64,000 bases of DNA from Paludibacter sp. (GTDB lineage: Bacteria; Bacteroidota; Bacteroidia; Bacteroidales; Paludibacteraceae): NCBI GenBank assembly GCA_019163375.1, contig JAFLKK010000001.1:230638-294637 (forward strand), given 5' to 3'. A program made the translations under genes and the position numbers. A model generated the notes under the pieces. The model did no database searches and was not told where the DNA came from. It saw only the letters and a program-made list of their open reading frames with translations. Shown one piece after another: positions 1-9,464 of the stretch; position 1 is the stretch's first letter; every line of letters begins with the position of its first letter.

Positions 1-692
1 CTTACTGTATCAAGTGCCGATAAAAATCCGTGTTCTGAATCAATTGAAATATTCATCATTTGTCCCTCTATATGATAGGTGCCAAAAGTGATTCTTAGCA
101 ATAATAACTCTATTATTCCCAATACTATTGCTATTGCTGTAATCGCTAAAAATGTTTTTCCTACTGCATTCCCTTTAAAGTAAATTGAACCAAGCATAAA
201 TACGGATTGTATTCCAGCAAATAGAATGAACTTATTGAGTAAACTCATTGGTGCATGGCTATTATTGTAAAGGTCAGGGATAGAGTTGAACAGTGCAAAA
301 ACAATAGGATTGTTGCTTTCAAAGAAGAAATTGCCAATGGTTGTTCCAAAAATTGTTCCCAGCGAATAGGTAATTAATACCATTACAAAGTAGTAGAACG
401 TACTCAGCAAAATGGCTGTCGTCAATTTTTCCAAATGAGTTGCCGGGATTAACAAATAGTGCATTCCACCGGGTGTATAATTGAATATTTTGAAGGTTCG
501 TGCAGCAAAAATAAATCCGGAAATATATAAAAACATTTCTACGGAAATTGATTTTTCCTGAGATCCTGCTAAGTGCATGAGTGTGAAAACTACTGTTGTA
601 ATTCCCCAAAATGTCAGTTCGCGTTGTTTGTTTTCTATAAAAAATCGTCTGAATAGCAGGCCCAATCTGTTGATGTCTAATGTTGTATTCAT
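1..692 (-). CDS. ABC transporter permease-like membrane protein (partial, C-terminus outside window)
   Basis: The reading frame opens with ATG at 692 and stays open for 230 codons to the window edge, so the C-terminus is missing. About five hydrophobic segments are visible, near residues 27-43, 50-67, 90-118, 151-172 and 180-199, which is what an integral inner-membrane protein looks like. It begins 12 bp after the stop of the ABC ATPase gene, so the two are almost certainly co-transcribed and form one exporter (ABC-2-like layout). I see no motif that names the substrate. The family assignment rests mainly on context. Confidence 0.7.
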   Translation of the reverse strand, partial: MNTTLDINRLGLLFRRFFIENKQRELTFWGITTVVFTLMHLAGSQEKSISVEMFLYISGFIFAARTFKIFNYTPGGMHYLLIPATHLEKLTTAILLSTFYYFVMVLITYSLGTIFGTTIGNFFFESNNPIVFALFNSIPDLYNNSHAPMSLLNKFILFAGIQSVFMLGSIYFKGNAVGKTFLAITAIAIVLGIIELLLLRITFGTYHIEGQMMNISIDSEHGFLSALDTV

Positions 693-704
693 TTTTGTGT
701 TTGA

Positions 705-1538
705 TTAAAATAGTTTGACAATTTTATTTTTCTCAGTCAAAATGGCGTTGAATAAGAGTTCAATGTCCAGTTTGCTTTCTTCGCCGGTTTTGTTTTCACA
801 AACCTGATACAATCCTCTCAAAGTGTCTTCGCTGTAAATTACGTTTTCATCCTTATCATTTCTATCAGCTACACGGAAAAATAGCTTTTTCGTAATTTCT
901 TCGATCGGTTGATTAAAAACAATTTCGTGTTTTTCCATCACCGTAATGCTATCAATCAAACTGTCTAAATCGTGAACTTGGTGAGTGGAGATAATCAAAC
1001 AACGGTTTTCGTCGATAGCTGATGCCGCCATTCTGCGAAACTGACCTTTGGATGGTATGTCAAGTCCATTGGTTGGCTCGTCCATAAGCAGCAATTTGGT
1101 GTTTGTTGCCAGTCCGAATGCAACAAAGACTTTCTTTTTCTGACCATGCGAAAGTTTGTTTAACATCGATTTTTTATTGTCTATATCAAACTCTTTCAGA
1201 TATCCGTTGAATTGTTCTGAACTGAATTTAGGATAGAAGGGAGCATATACTTTTTCGTAGTTTTCGATACTCAAAGTCAGTTGGGGTAATTCTTCGGGAA
1301 GGAAGAAAATTTCCTGAAGCATTGCAGGGTTACGTTTTATCGGATTGAATCCAAGGGTGTCGATGGAGCCGGCTTTTGGAAAGTCCAATCCGGAGATCAA
1401 TTTCAATAAGGTGCTTTTACCTTCGCCGTTCTTGCCAAGTAGTCCATGTATACGTCCGGCTTCGAGCTTTAAGCTCAAATTGCTTAGTAATTCTGTTCGT
1501 CTGTTGTAACTGAATGTTACGTTTTGCACATTTACCAT
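705..1538 (-). CDS. ABC transporter ATP-binding protein
   Basis: This is the nucleotide-binding subunit of an ABC transporter, 277 residues. Walker A (GKNGEGKST) is at residues 35-43, the signature is a degenerate LSHGQ at 129-133, Walker B (LLLMDE) at 149-154 and the switch histidine in STHQ at 186. After about residue 200 there is a C-terminal extension without a recognised motif. It is the first gene of a two-gene unit with the membrane protein just downstream, an arrangement typical of bacitracin/YtrB-like or ABC-2 exporters. No GntR-type regulator is found on its upstream side, where the next gene is the divergent mazG. Confidence 0.88.
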   Translation of the reverse strand: MVNVQNVTFSYNRRTELLSNLSLKLEAGRIHGLLGKNGEGKSTLLKLISGLDFPKAGSIDTLGFNPIKRNPAMLQEIFFLPEELPQLTLSIENYEKVYAPFYPKFSSEQFNGYLKEFDIDNKKSMLNKLSHGQKKKVFVAFGLATNTKLLLMDEPTNGLDIPSKGQFRRMAASAIDENRCLIISTHQVHDLDSLIDSITVMEKHEIVFNQPIEEITKKLFFRVADRNDKDENVIYSEDTLRGLYQVCENKTGEESKLDIELLFNAILTEKNKIVKLF

Positions 1539-1751
1539 GATTGTAAATTATTACGTTGTTGTTTGAATTAGTGTATTAGTGAAATAGTACGCCGCAAAAG
1601 TATCGCAAGTTTTTGATTGTACAATAGTTTTGAAGTTAATAAATCTTAAAATCGCAATAATATTTTCAAGATACCTATTTTGAAGATGATTTGCATTACT
1701 TGAAATCAAAGCAGGTGTTGAAAAAAATATCATTTCAACATCAAAAATGCT

Positions 1752-1759
1752 TACCTTTG
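1752..1759 (+). promoter_or_regulatory. Predicted -7 box for mazG
   Basis: TACCTTTG fits the Bacteroidota -7 consensus TAnnTTTG. It lies 82 bp upstream of the chosen mazG start. I do not see a good TTTG -33 element at the right distance. The 1539-1840 gap, which separates the divergent ABC operon and mazG, otherwise holds only AT-rich sequence. Confidence 0.5.
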
Positions 1760-1840
1760 CAATTGAAATTCAATTTATTTACAAGACAATAAATGCACAT
1801 TTTTTTATGTGTTCTATGTGTCTACTGTGGTTCAAAAAAA

Positions 1841-2638
1841 ATGCATACAACAGAAGAAAAACTTGAGCAGTTTCAACGATTGCTCGAAATAATGACGGAG
1901 CTTCGCGCTAAATGTCCGTGGGACAAGGAGCAAACCTTCGAAAGTTTGCGCACACTTACTATCGAAGAAACCTATGAGTTGGCCGACGCCATTATCAAAA
2001 ATGACAAAAAAGAGATTCGTAAAGAATTAGGTGATATATTGTTGCACATCGTTTTCTATTCCGAAATGGGCAGTGAGACCTTCGATTTCGACATTTACGA
2101 TGTATGTCAGGGGCTATGTGAAAAGCTGATTTACCGTCATCCTCATATTTTTGCAGGTGAAACAGCCGAAAACAGCGAAGAGGTACTTCAAAATTGGGAA
2201 CAATTGAAACTGAAAGAAAAGGGCGGCAATAAGTCGGTGCTATCTGGTGTTCCAACTTCCTTGCCGGCACTTATCAAAGCTCACCGTATACAAGACAAAG
2301 CTCGCAGTGTAGGTTTCGACTGGGAAGAGCGCGAACAGGTTTGGGGCAAGGTGCAGGAAGAAATTGATGAGTTCAAAGCAGAAGTTGCTGCCATGGATAA
2401 GGACAAGATGGAAGCCGAGTTTGGCGATATGCTGTTTAGCCTAATCAATGCAGCCAGGCTGTACGACATCAACCCAGAGAATGCATTGGAGCGCACCAAC
2501 CGTAAGTTTATCAGCCGTTTCAACTATCTTGAATCGAAAACCATCACCCAGGGAATCGACCTAAAAGCCATGAGCCTGGCCGATATGGATGTGATTTGGG
2601 AGGAGGCGAAAGCTGTAGAAAGAAATTTACAAAAGTGA
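1841..2638 (+). CDS. mazG: Nucleoside triphosphate pyrophosphohydrolase MazG
   Basis: MazG hydrolyses NTPs and dNTPs to the monophosphate and pyrophosphate, a house-cleaning and stress-related activity in the cytoplasm. I start it at the ATG at 1841, giving 265 residues, because the family begins with the helix seen here just before CPWDKEQTF (residues 25-33). The in-frame ATG at 1793 would add a Cys-rich 16-residue tail that does not look conserved. Metal-binding signatures are IEETYELADA (41-50) with ELGD (62-65) in the first domain, and EEIDEF in the second domain. This two-domain layout and length match E. coli MazG. mutS2 follows 58 bp downstream. Confidence 0.93.
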   Translation: MHTTEEKLEQFQRLLEIMTELRAKCPWDKEQTFESLRTLTIEETYELADAIIKNDKKEIRKELGDILLHIVFYSEMGSETFDFDIYDVCQGLCEKLIYRHPHIFAGETAENSEEVLQNWEQLKLKEKGGNKSVLSGVPTSLPALIKAHRIQDKARSVGFDWEEREQVWGKVQEEIDEFKAEVAAMDKDKMEAEFGDMLFSLINAARLYDINPENALERTNRKFISRFNYLESKTITQGIDLKAMSLADMDVIWEEAKAVERNLQK

Positions 2639-2664
2639 TAGCTCTTAATTGGCACCAATAACGT

Positions 2665-2692
2665 TCAACTATCAATTTTCAACTATCAACTA
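2665..2692 (+). repeat. Heptamer tandem repeat, 4 units (TCAACTA-type)
   Basis: Four consecutive 7-mers, TCAACTA / TCAATTT / TCAACTA / TCAACTA, end 4 bp before the mutS2 ATG. The array therefore occupies the place where the ribosome binding region would be. Its 7-bp period is shared with several other intergenic arrays in this window. Confidence 0.8.
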
Positions 2693-2696
2693 AAAA

Positions 2697-5159
2697 ATGC
2701 TTTATCCAGACCATTTCGAACAAAAAATAGCTTTTAGCACCATTCGTCAGTTGTTGAAAGACAAATGTGTGAGTACCTTGGGTGCCGAAAAAGTTGATGA
2801 AATACTATTTACTTCCGATTACGCTGAAGTGATGCGCCTGCTTAGTCAGACCGATGAGATGCTACGTGTGCTGACCACCGAAAGCGATGAATTGCCAGTC
2901 GGTGATTTTTACGATGTGCGTCCGGCATTGTCGCGTGTTCGCATCGAAGGCTTGTTTCTCGACGAATTAGAAGTGTTCGATCTTCGTCGCGCGTTGGAAG
3001 CGGTGCGGCTGTTGGTGGCATTTCTTACCCGAAGTGAAGCCGATGTGTATCCGCATTTGCACGAATTGGTATTGGGTGTGGAGACTTTTCCGCTGATTAT
3101 TAATCGTATCGACAGCATTCTCAATAAGTTTGGCAAGATAAAAGACAATGCTTCGCCGGAGTTGGGACGCATTCGTAAAGATATTTTTCAGGTGCAGGGA
3201 TCCATTTCCCGAACGTTGAATTCTATTCTTCGTCAGGCACAAGCCGATGGATACGTGGAAAAAGATGTAGCACCTACCATGCGCGAAGGTCGTTTGGTGA
3301 TACCTGTTTCACCGGCGTTTAAGCGGAAAGTGAATGGTATTGTTCACGACGAATCGGCAACTGGTAAAACAGTTTTTATTGAGCCTACACAAGTGGTGGA
3401 TGCCAATAATCGTCTGCGCGAACTGGAAGGCGAGGAAAGACGTGAGATTATCCGTATTTTGGTGGAGTTCACCAACTTTGTTCGTCCGCATTCCGAAGAG
3501 ATTTTTGCTTCGCAATATTTCCTCGGCTGGATCGATTTCTTACGCGCTAAGGCTCTTTTTGCTATCGAGATAAAAGCTATTAAACCTCGTGTTGACGACT
3601 GTTGTCAGCTCGAATGGGCAAAGGCCGTGCATCCTTTACTATTCCTTTCGCTCAAAAAACAAGGAAAAGAAATCGTGCCACTGGACATTGTGTTGAATGA
3701 AAAACAACGCATTTTGCTTATTTCTGGTCCGAATGCCGGTGGTAAATCGGTGTGTCTGAAAACGGTGGTACTGTTGCAATATATGATGCAGTGCGGTTTG
3801 TTGGTGCCTCTTCACGATAGCAGTCGTGCCGGTATTTTTGATCGCTTGTTTATTGATATTGGCGATGAACAATCCATCGAAAATGATCTTTCAACCTATA
3901 GTTCGCACTTGCTGAACATGAAGTTCTTTATCAAGAATAGTAATGCTAAAACGCTATTGTTGATTGATGAGTTTGGAACGGGTACCGAACCAATGATTGG
4001 TGGTGCCATTGCCGAAGCAACGCTGGAACGCTTTAATCGGAACGTGGCCTTTGGAGTGATCACCACGCACTATACCAATCTGAAACATTATGCAGAAGAT
4101 GCTCCGGGCATTGTAAATGGAGCCATGCTGTACGACCGTCAGCACCTGCAACCACTTTTTCAGTTGAGCATTGGTAATCCGGGAAGTTCGTTTGCCATTG
4201 AGATAGCCCGTAAGATTGGTTTACCCGAGGATTTGATTGCCGAAGCAGCCGATAAAGTAGGAGCGGAGCATCTTGATTACGACAAGCACCTGCAGGACAT
4301 CGTACGCGATAAACGATATTGGGAGAACAAGCGTCAGCAAATTCGCCAGAAGGAAAAGAAGCTGGAGGAAACCCTTGAAAAATATGAAGCCGAGCTCGGC
4401 AGTATCGACCGTCAACGCAAGGAAATAACCACCAAAGCAAAGGATGAAGCTCGCAATTTATTGTCGGATGCCAATGCTAAGATAGAGAATACCATTCGTC
4501 AGATTAAAGAGGCTGATGCCGAAAAAGTACGTACACAAGCGGTACGAAAGGAATTGGATGATTTTAAAAAGAAAATAAGCCATGAGCCGGAACAGGGTAG
4601 GGACAGGTCGCGACCTGTCCAAATGCCAAATCCAAAACCAATCCAGAAGGACAGGTCACGACCTGTCCCTACGCCGAATATTGAACATGAAACCTTGAAA
4701 ATTGGTGCTAATGTTCGCATGAAAGGACAGACTGCCACCGGTGTTATTCTGGAAATGCAGGATAAGCAAGCGGTGGTAGCTTTTGGTAATCTTAAATCGA
4801 CGGTGAAGTTGGCGCGCTTGGAGGCAATTAGTAATAATCAGTTGAAAAAGGAAGCGCGCAAATACGATTCCATTATGAGCTCCAGCACTGACGAAGTACG
4901 TCAACGAAAACTAACCTTCAGTTCAGAAATGGACGTGCGGGGTATGCGGGGAGATGAGGCATTGCAGGCGGTTATGTATTTTATCGACGATGCCATAATG
5001 GTTGGTGTGTCAGGCGTTCGCATTCTGCATGGTACCGGTACCGGAGCTTTGCGTCAAATGATTCGTCAATATCTTGCAACAATTCATGGTGTCAAAACCT
5101 TTCGCGATGAGCACATTCAGTTTGGTGGTGCGGGAATTACGATTGTAGAGTTTGAGTGA
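2697..5159 (+). CDS. mutS2: Endonuclease MutS2
   Basis: MutS2 is a MutS-family ATPase that lacks the mismatch-reading N-terminus; it limits homologous recombination and, in some bacteria, rescues collided ribosomes. The protein has 820 residues, within the family's usual range. The ATPase Walker A (GPNAGGKS) is near residue 343, followed by the Walker B region (LLIDEFGTGTEP) near 421 and the STTHY-like switch (ITTHYTNLKHY). A coiled coil covers about residues 520-620. The C-terminal Smr nuclease domain runs from about 745 and contains HGTGTGAL. Between coiled coil and Smr, residues about 633-658 are encoded by an inserted palindromic repeat, which adds two copies of the short motif DRSRPV. 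The reading frame is preserved, so the protein should still be made. Confidence 0.95.
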   Translation: MLYPDHFEQKIAFSTIRQLLKDKCVSTLGAEKVDEILFTSDYAEVMRLLSQTDEMLRVLTTESDELPVGDFYDVRPALSRVRIEGLFLDELEVFDLRRALEAVRLLVAFLTRSEADVYPHLHELVLGVETFPLIINRIDSILNKFGKIKDNASPELGRIRKDIFQVQGSISRTLNSILRQAQADGYVEKDVAPTMREGRLVIPVSPAFKRKVNGIVHDESATGKTVFIEPTQVVDANNRLRELEGEERREIIRILVEFTNFVRPHSEEIFASQYFLGWIDFLRAKALFAIEIKAIKPRVDDCCQLEWAKAVHPLLFLSLKKQGKEIVPLDIVLNEKQRILLISGPNAGGKSVCLKTVVLLQYMMQCGLLVPLHDSSRAGIFDRLFIDIGDEQSIENDLSTYSSHLLNMKFFIKNSNAKTLLLIDEFGTGTEPMIGGAIAEATLERFNRNVAFGVITTHYTNLKHYAEDAPGIVNGAMLYDRQHLQPLFQLSIGNPGSSFAIEIARKIGLPEDLIAEAADKVGAEHLDYDKHLQDIVRDKRYWENKRQQIRQKEKKLEETLEKYEAELGSIDRQRKEITTKAKDEARNLLSDANAKIENTIRQIKEADAEKVRTQAVRKELDDFKKKISHEPEQGRDRSRPVQMPNPKPIQKDRSRPVPTPNIEHETLKIGANVRMKGQTATGVILEMQDKQAVVAFGNLKSTVKLARLEAISNNQLKKEARKYDSIMSSSTDEVRQRKLTFSSEMDVRGMRGDEALQAVMYFIDDAIMVGVSGVRILHGTGTGALRQMIRQYLATIHGVKTFRDEHIQFGGAGITIVEFE
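4597..4672 (+). repeat. REP-like double palindrome inserted in frame in mutS2
   Basis: Two 24-bp arms (4597-4620 and 4649-4672) are inverted copies of each other with one mismatch. Each arm is also nearly a palindrome around the core GGACAGGTCGCGACCTGTCC. A 28-bp spacer separates them. The whole element is read through by mutS2 in the linker before the Smr domain, producing DRSRPV twice. It resembles the REP/BIME-type mobile palindromes of bacteria. No transposase is present nearby. Confidence 0.85.
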
Positions 5160-5230
5160 AAGTAACCCATAAAGGAGGATAAGACTTCGTTTTACTTTTA
5201 ACTGAATTTTTGTTTTTTTTTGAACTTTAT

Positions 5231-5330
5231 TACACCCTTTCGGGTATCATATTAAAATAAATATATATATTTGCACCCGATAGGGTATAATTAATGTTCG
5301 CTTTGACTTAGTTATACCTTATCGGGTATA
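5231..5330 (+). promoter_or_regulatory. hipBST control region: three operator-like repeats and -7 box
   Basis: Three copies of a motif of the form ACCC-N4-GGGTAT occur: around 5231-5249 (centre TTTC), 5273-5290 (centre GATA) and 5313-5330 (left half ACCT, centre TATC). A -7 box TATATTTG lies at 5266-5273, so the second copy would cover the transcription start, the first the upstream promoter region and the third the region just before the hipB ATG. This is the expected layout for autorepression by the downstream XRE protein. The motif resembles the TATCC-N8-GGATA operator idea of E. coli hipB but is not identical. Confidence 0.7.
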
Positions 5331-5343
5331 ATTTTATGTATAT

Positions 5344-5583
5344 ATGGAACTTTCTACATTTCTAAAAGATAAAAGAAAACAAACAAACCTGACTCAGCAA
5401 GATTTGGCTGAAAAGGCAGGTGTGGGATTGCGCTTTGTTCGAGAATTGGAACAAGGAAAAACAACATTGCGTATAGATAAGGTAAATCAGGTGTTGCGAC
5501 TTTTTGGTCATGAATTGTCTCCCACTGAAATTGATCGTGAAAAACTATTAAGCTATGAAACAAGGGGAAGTAAAACTATATGA
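5344..5583 (+). CDS. hipB: HipB-like XRE-family antitoxin/repressor
   Basis: A 79-residue helix-turn-helix protein of the XRE/Cro type. The HTH lies at about residues 9-55, with the LTQQDLAEKAGVGLRFVRELE segment as helices 2 and 3. Size and position directly before a HipA N-domain gene and a HipA kinase gene identify it as the HipB component. It should bind the repeats upstream and repress the operon. It overlaps the next gene by 29 bp, so translation is likely coupled. Confidence 0.9.
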   Translation: MELSTFLKDKRKQTNLTQQDLAEKAGVGLRFVRELEQGKTTLRIDKVNQVLRLFGHELSPTEIDREKLLSYETRGSKTI

Positions 5584-5890
5584 TAAACGGGTTGGAGTTA
5601 TAACGCAAACCGCTGATGGTTTCGAGTTTTGTTATGATGCTGATTATGCTTCTGTTTCAACAAATGAAGCAATTAGCCTGATATTTCCATTGCAAGAGAA
5701 AGCGTATAAAAGCACTATTCTGTTCCCGTTTTTTGATGGTTTGATACCTGAGGGTTGGTTGCTTGATATAGCAGAACGAAATTGGAAGATAAACCCACAT
5801 GACCGAATGGAATTATTGCTCACCTGCTGTAAAGATTGTTTGGGAGCTGTGAGTATTGAGCGCATGGAAGAAGAAGGAGGTGAAAAATGA
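5555..5890 (+). CDS. hipS: HipS-like protein (stand-alone HipA N-terminal subdomain)
   Basis: This 111-residue protein matches the N-terminal subdomain 1 of HipA kinases but ends where HipA would continue. The typical segment FPFFDGLIPEGWL is at residues 57-69, followed by a DRMELL and CLGAVSI block near the C-terminus. In HipBST systems such a separate small protein (HipS) acts as the antitoxin of the kinase HipT, while HipB strengthens the effect and represses transcription; a HipS tryptophan is reported to reach towards the kinase active site, and Trp68 here is a candidate equivalent. It overlaps hipB by 29 bp and hipT by 4 bp (ATGA). Role inferred from architecture. Confidence 0.82.
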   Translation: MKQGEVKLYDKRVGVITQTADGFEFCYDADYASVSTNEAISLIFPLQEKAYKSTILFPFFDGLIPEGWLLDIAERNWKINPHDRMELLLTCCKDCLGAVSIERMEEEGGEK

Positions 5891-6843
5891 AACAATGTTT
5901 GTATTGCTATAAACCTTTATTGAATGATGAAATTGATTTTCATGCTGCCTGTAGTAGGAAAATCTTTGGTAGCGCTGTTGTGCCCGAATTACCTTACACG
6001 GATGACGAAATGCAAGATTTGGCTACTGAAATTATTCGAAGTCAAATATCAGTGACAGGTGTACAAGCCAAGTTGTCATTGGAAATATCAGCTTCAAAGC
6101 CGAAAGAAAACAAGCGGTTTACCATTGTTGGTTTGTGGGGTGCTTTTATATTAAAGCCTCAAACAACGACTTATGTCCATTTGCCGGAGGTTGAAGATTT
6201 GACTATGCATTTAGCAGAGATAGCAAAAATACGTACCGTTCCGCATAGTTTGATTCGTCTGAAATCCGGAACCCTAGCTTATATTACAAAACGCCTTGAT
6301 AGAAAAGGTCGTGACAAAATACAGATGGAAGATATGTGCCAGCTCACCGAACGAATGACAGAGCACAAATATCATTCATCATATGAAAATATTGCAAAAA
6401 CAGTTCTCCGGTACTCGATTAATCCGGTATTGGATGAGATTGTTTTTTATGAACAGATTGTATTTTCTTTTCTGACGGGAAATGCTGATATGCATCTGAA
6501 AAACTTTTCGTTACTCCGTACTTCTACGGTCGGATTCACATTAATGCCAGCGTACGACATGGTTGCCACAGCTCTAGTAAATCCAGCGGATAAAGAAGAA
6601 CTGGCATTGACATTGAATGGGAAAAAACGGAAGTTGAAGAAATCTGATTTTCAAGAAGCGTTTGCATTGAATGGGTTGGATGAGAAAAGTATTGAACATG
6701 TCTTTTCTAAATTTGGGCAAGCTATTCCGCTTTGGTTTGAATTTATTCAACTCAGTTTTTTACCAGAAGCAATGAAAGCAGAATATGTTGATCTTATTGC
6801 AGAACGGGCAAAAAGGTTAGAGATTGAATCGTTTTTTTGCTGA
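5887..6843 (+). CDS. hipT: HipT-like serine/threonine kinase toxin (HipA core)
   Basis: A 318-residue HipA-family kinase without the N-subdomain found in full-length HipA. It begins with a possible zinc-binding knuckle (Cys4, Cys7, His19, Cys22). The Gly-rich loop SVTGVQAKLSL starts at Ser55; Ser55 and Thr57 sit where HipT has its two autophosphorylated residues. Lys90 (FILKP) should contact ATP, Asp201 and Asn206 (GNADMHLKN) form the catalytic loop, and Asp224 (YDMV) is the metal ligand. All catalytic residues are present, so it should be active. HipA phosphorylates glutamyl-tRNA synthetase and HipT tryptophanyl-tRNA synthetase; the target here is unknown. Confidence 0.87.
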   Translation: MKQCLYCYKPLLNDEIDFHAACSRKIFGSAVVPELPYTDDEMQDLATEIIRSQISVTGVQAKLSLEISASKPKENKRFTIVGLWGAFILKPQTTTYVHLPEVEDLTMHLAEIAKIRTVPHSLIRLKSGTLAYITKRLDRKGRDKIQMEDMCQLTERMTEHKYHSSYENIAKTVLRYSINPVLDEIVFYEQIVFSFLTGNADMHLKNFSLLRTSTVGFTLMPAYDMVATALVNPADKEELALTLNGKKRKLKKSDFQEAFALNGLDEKSIEHVFSKFGQAIPLWFEFIQLSFLPEAMKAEYVDLIAERAKRLEIESFFC

Positions 6844-6864
6844 CTCAATTTTGATTGCAACACA

Positions 6865-6908
6865 GAAAAAACGCCCTTACTCAATTGCAGTGAATTGTGT
6901 AAGGGTGC
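6865..6908 (-). terminator. Rho-independent terminator of the DUF4197 gene
   Basis: A hairpin with arms built on GCACCCTTACACAATT (minus strand) is followed by six T residues on the minus strand. It lies 33 bp past the stop codon of the lipoprotein gene and between two convergent genes, so it may also slow transcripts arriving from hipT. Confidence 0.8.
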
Positions 6909-6940
6909 TTTCCGTTGAGTGTTTCGTTTTTTTTGCAGGC

Positions 6941-7705
6941 TTATTTTTTATCCAACTGCCCGAAAACCCTTTTCAATAAACTGCTTACGCGGGCAGTGGG
7001 GTTGGTACGTATGTTTTTTTCTTCTTCGGCAACTTTCAGAAACAAGGCATCCAATGCTTTTTCAGTCACGTAATTTTCCAAACTAACGTTTACTTGTTTT
7101 AGCCCGGCCACAGATCCTACCGGCGATTTGGCGATAGAATTGAACCCGGAGCTGAGTGTATTCCACGTTTCGGAAGTTGATACATTGGCAACTAAAGGTT
7201 TGCTGAGTGATGCTCTTACTTTTGGAGCAAATGCGGCTTGAAGTTGAGAATAAGTGTTCTTGCGCAGAAATTCAGTGGCTGCATTGTTGCCTCCGAATAA
7301 GATGCCAACTCCATCGGTAAGGCTCATGTTTAAAATAGCATTTTTAAATATTGGAGTGGCTTCTTTTACTGCGTCTTCGGCCGAACGGTTGAGCGATAGC
7401 ACTGCTTTATCAACCAGTGCTTGTCCACCGGGAACCAACCTGATATTATCTACTATTGATTGTGCTTCTTTAGGGAGTAATAATTTCAATGCTGCATCTT
7501 TATAAAAACCATCCTGAACGCCCAAATTGCTAACTGCTTGTTCAATACCAATATTGAGGGAGCTTTTTAACCCGGAAATATTTTCGGCATTGGTGACCGG
7601 TAGGACCGAACCGGCAGTTGTGCCGAGTTGCGATGCAACCTGCATTAGTTGTGAGCATGATGTGAATGAGAGGCAAATGATAGCGAAGAGAATCGTCTTT
7701 TTCAT
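6941..7705 (-). CDS. DUF4197 family lipoprotein
   Basis: A 254-residue protein with a lipoprotein signal: charged start, hydrophobic stretch and lipobox FTSC with Cys17. The rest matches the DUF4197 family in length and in its pattern of helices (for example a repeated NISGLKSSLNIGIEQAVSNL-type start and a terminal segment ending in VFGQL). No enzymatic motif is visible and the function of the family is unknown. It is monocistronic, divergent from enolase, and probably resides in the periplasm or at the outer membrane. Confidence 0.85.
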   Translation of the reverse strand: MKKTILFAIICLSFTSCSQLMQVASQLGTTAGSVLPVTNAENISGLKSSLNIGIEQAVSNLGVQDGFYKDAALKLLLPKEAQSIVDNIRLVPGGQALVDKAVLSLNRSAEDAVKEATPIFKNAILNMSLTDGVGILFGGNNAATEFLRKNTYSQLQAAFAPKVRASLSKPLVANVSTSETWNTLSSGFNSIAKSPVGSVAGLKQVNVSLENYVTEKALDALFLKVAEEEKNIRTNPTARVSSLLKRVFGQLDKK

Positions 7706-7908
7706 AGAATTTTTGTTTGAAGTTTAATATTTAAGTAAGCAATAACTGTTTACTTGTAACTACTTATAATAATTACAAATTTACTACTTTTTTCGGATAT
7801 AAAAATGTCATCAATAATTAAAGAACTATACGAACATTTTATTTTTTTGAGCGTTTATACTCATACGAAACAGACTGTGAATAATATAATCATTTTAAAA
7901 ACAAATAA

Positions 7909-9189
<1,281 letters not shown>

Positions 9190-9237
9190 TGGGTTGAAAA
9201 ACTGTCATAAAACTGACATTTTTTCACGGATAAGAAT

Positions 9238-9270
9238 AAAGCCACCTGACAAAAGGGTGGCTTTTTTTTC
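9238..9270 (+). terminator. Rho-independent terminator of eno
   Basis: Stem AAGCCACC / GGGTGGCTT with an 8-9-nt loop, followed directly by a run of eight T residues. It lies about 50 bp after the enolase stop. Confidence 0.9.
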
Positions 9271-9304
9271 GTTTTAATTGCAACTTTTTACAAATATATT
9301 GCGA

Positions 9305-9400
9305 CTCGTTAATGCTCGTTAATCGAATAAAAAGACTCGTTAATAAATTTCAAAAAACGCGCTACCATTGACTTTTAGGTATAAGTTTTGATTATTTTCG
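9305..9400 (+). promoter_or_regulatory. htrA control region: three CTCGTTAAT repeats plus -7 box
   Basis: CTCGTTAAT occurs three times, at 9305-9313, 9315-9323 and 9336-9344. The start-to-start distances of 10 and 21 bp put all copies on the same face of the helix. A -7-like box TATTTTCG is at 9393-9400 with ATTG at 9367-9370 as a possible -33 element. The repeats would lie at about -60 to -100, the usual place for an activator. The regulator is unknown. Confidence 0.55.
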
Positions 9401-9464
9401 CATCGAAAAATAATTTCAAACAGATAATAATCAACTAAGTGATAAACCCTAAAAACAAAGAAAA

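Noticed and set aside
1551..1733. 60-codon minus-strand frame upstream of the ABC ATPase as a possible GntR-type regulator
   Set aside because: Too short, no helix-turn-helix, and ends inside the region expected to hold the promoters.
5344..6843. Frameshifted single hipA gene
   Set aside because: The two parts have their own start codons with typical short overlaps, the boundary lies exactly between HipA subdomains, and the same split is known from HipBST systems.
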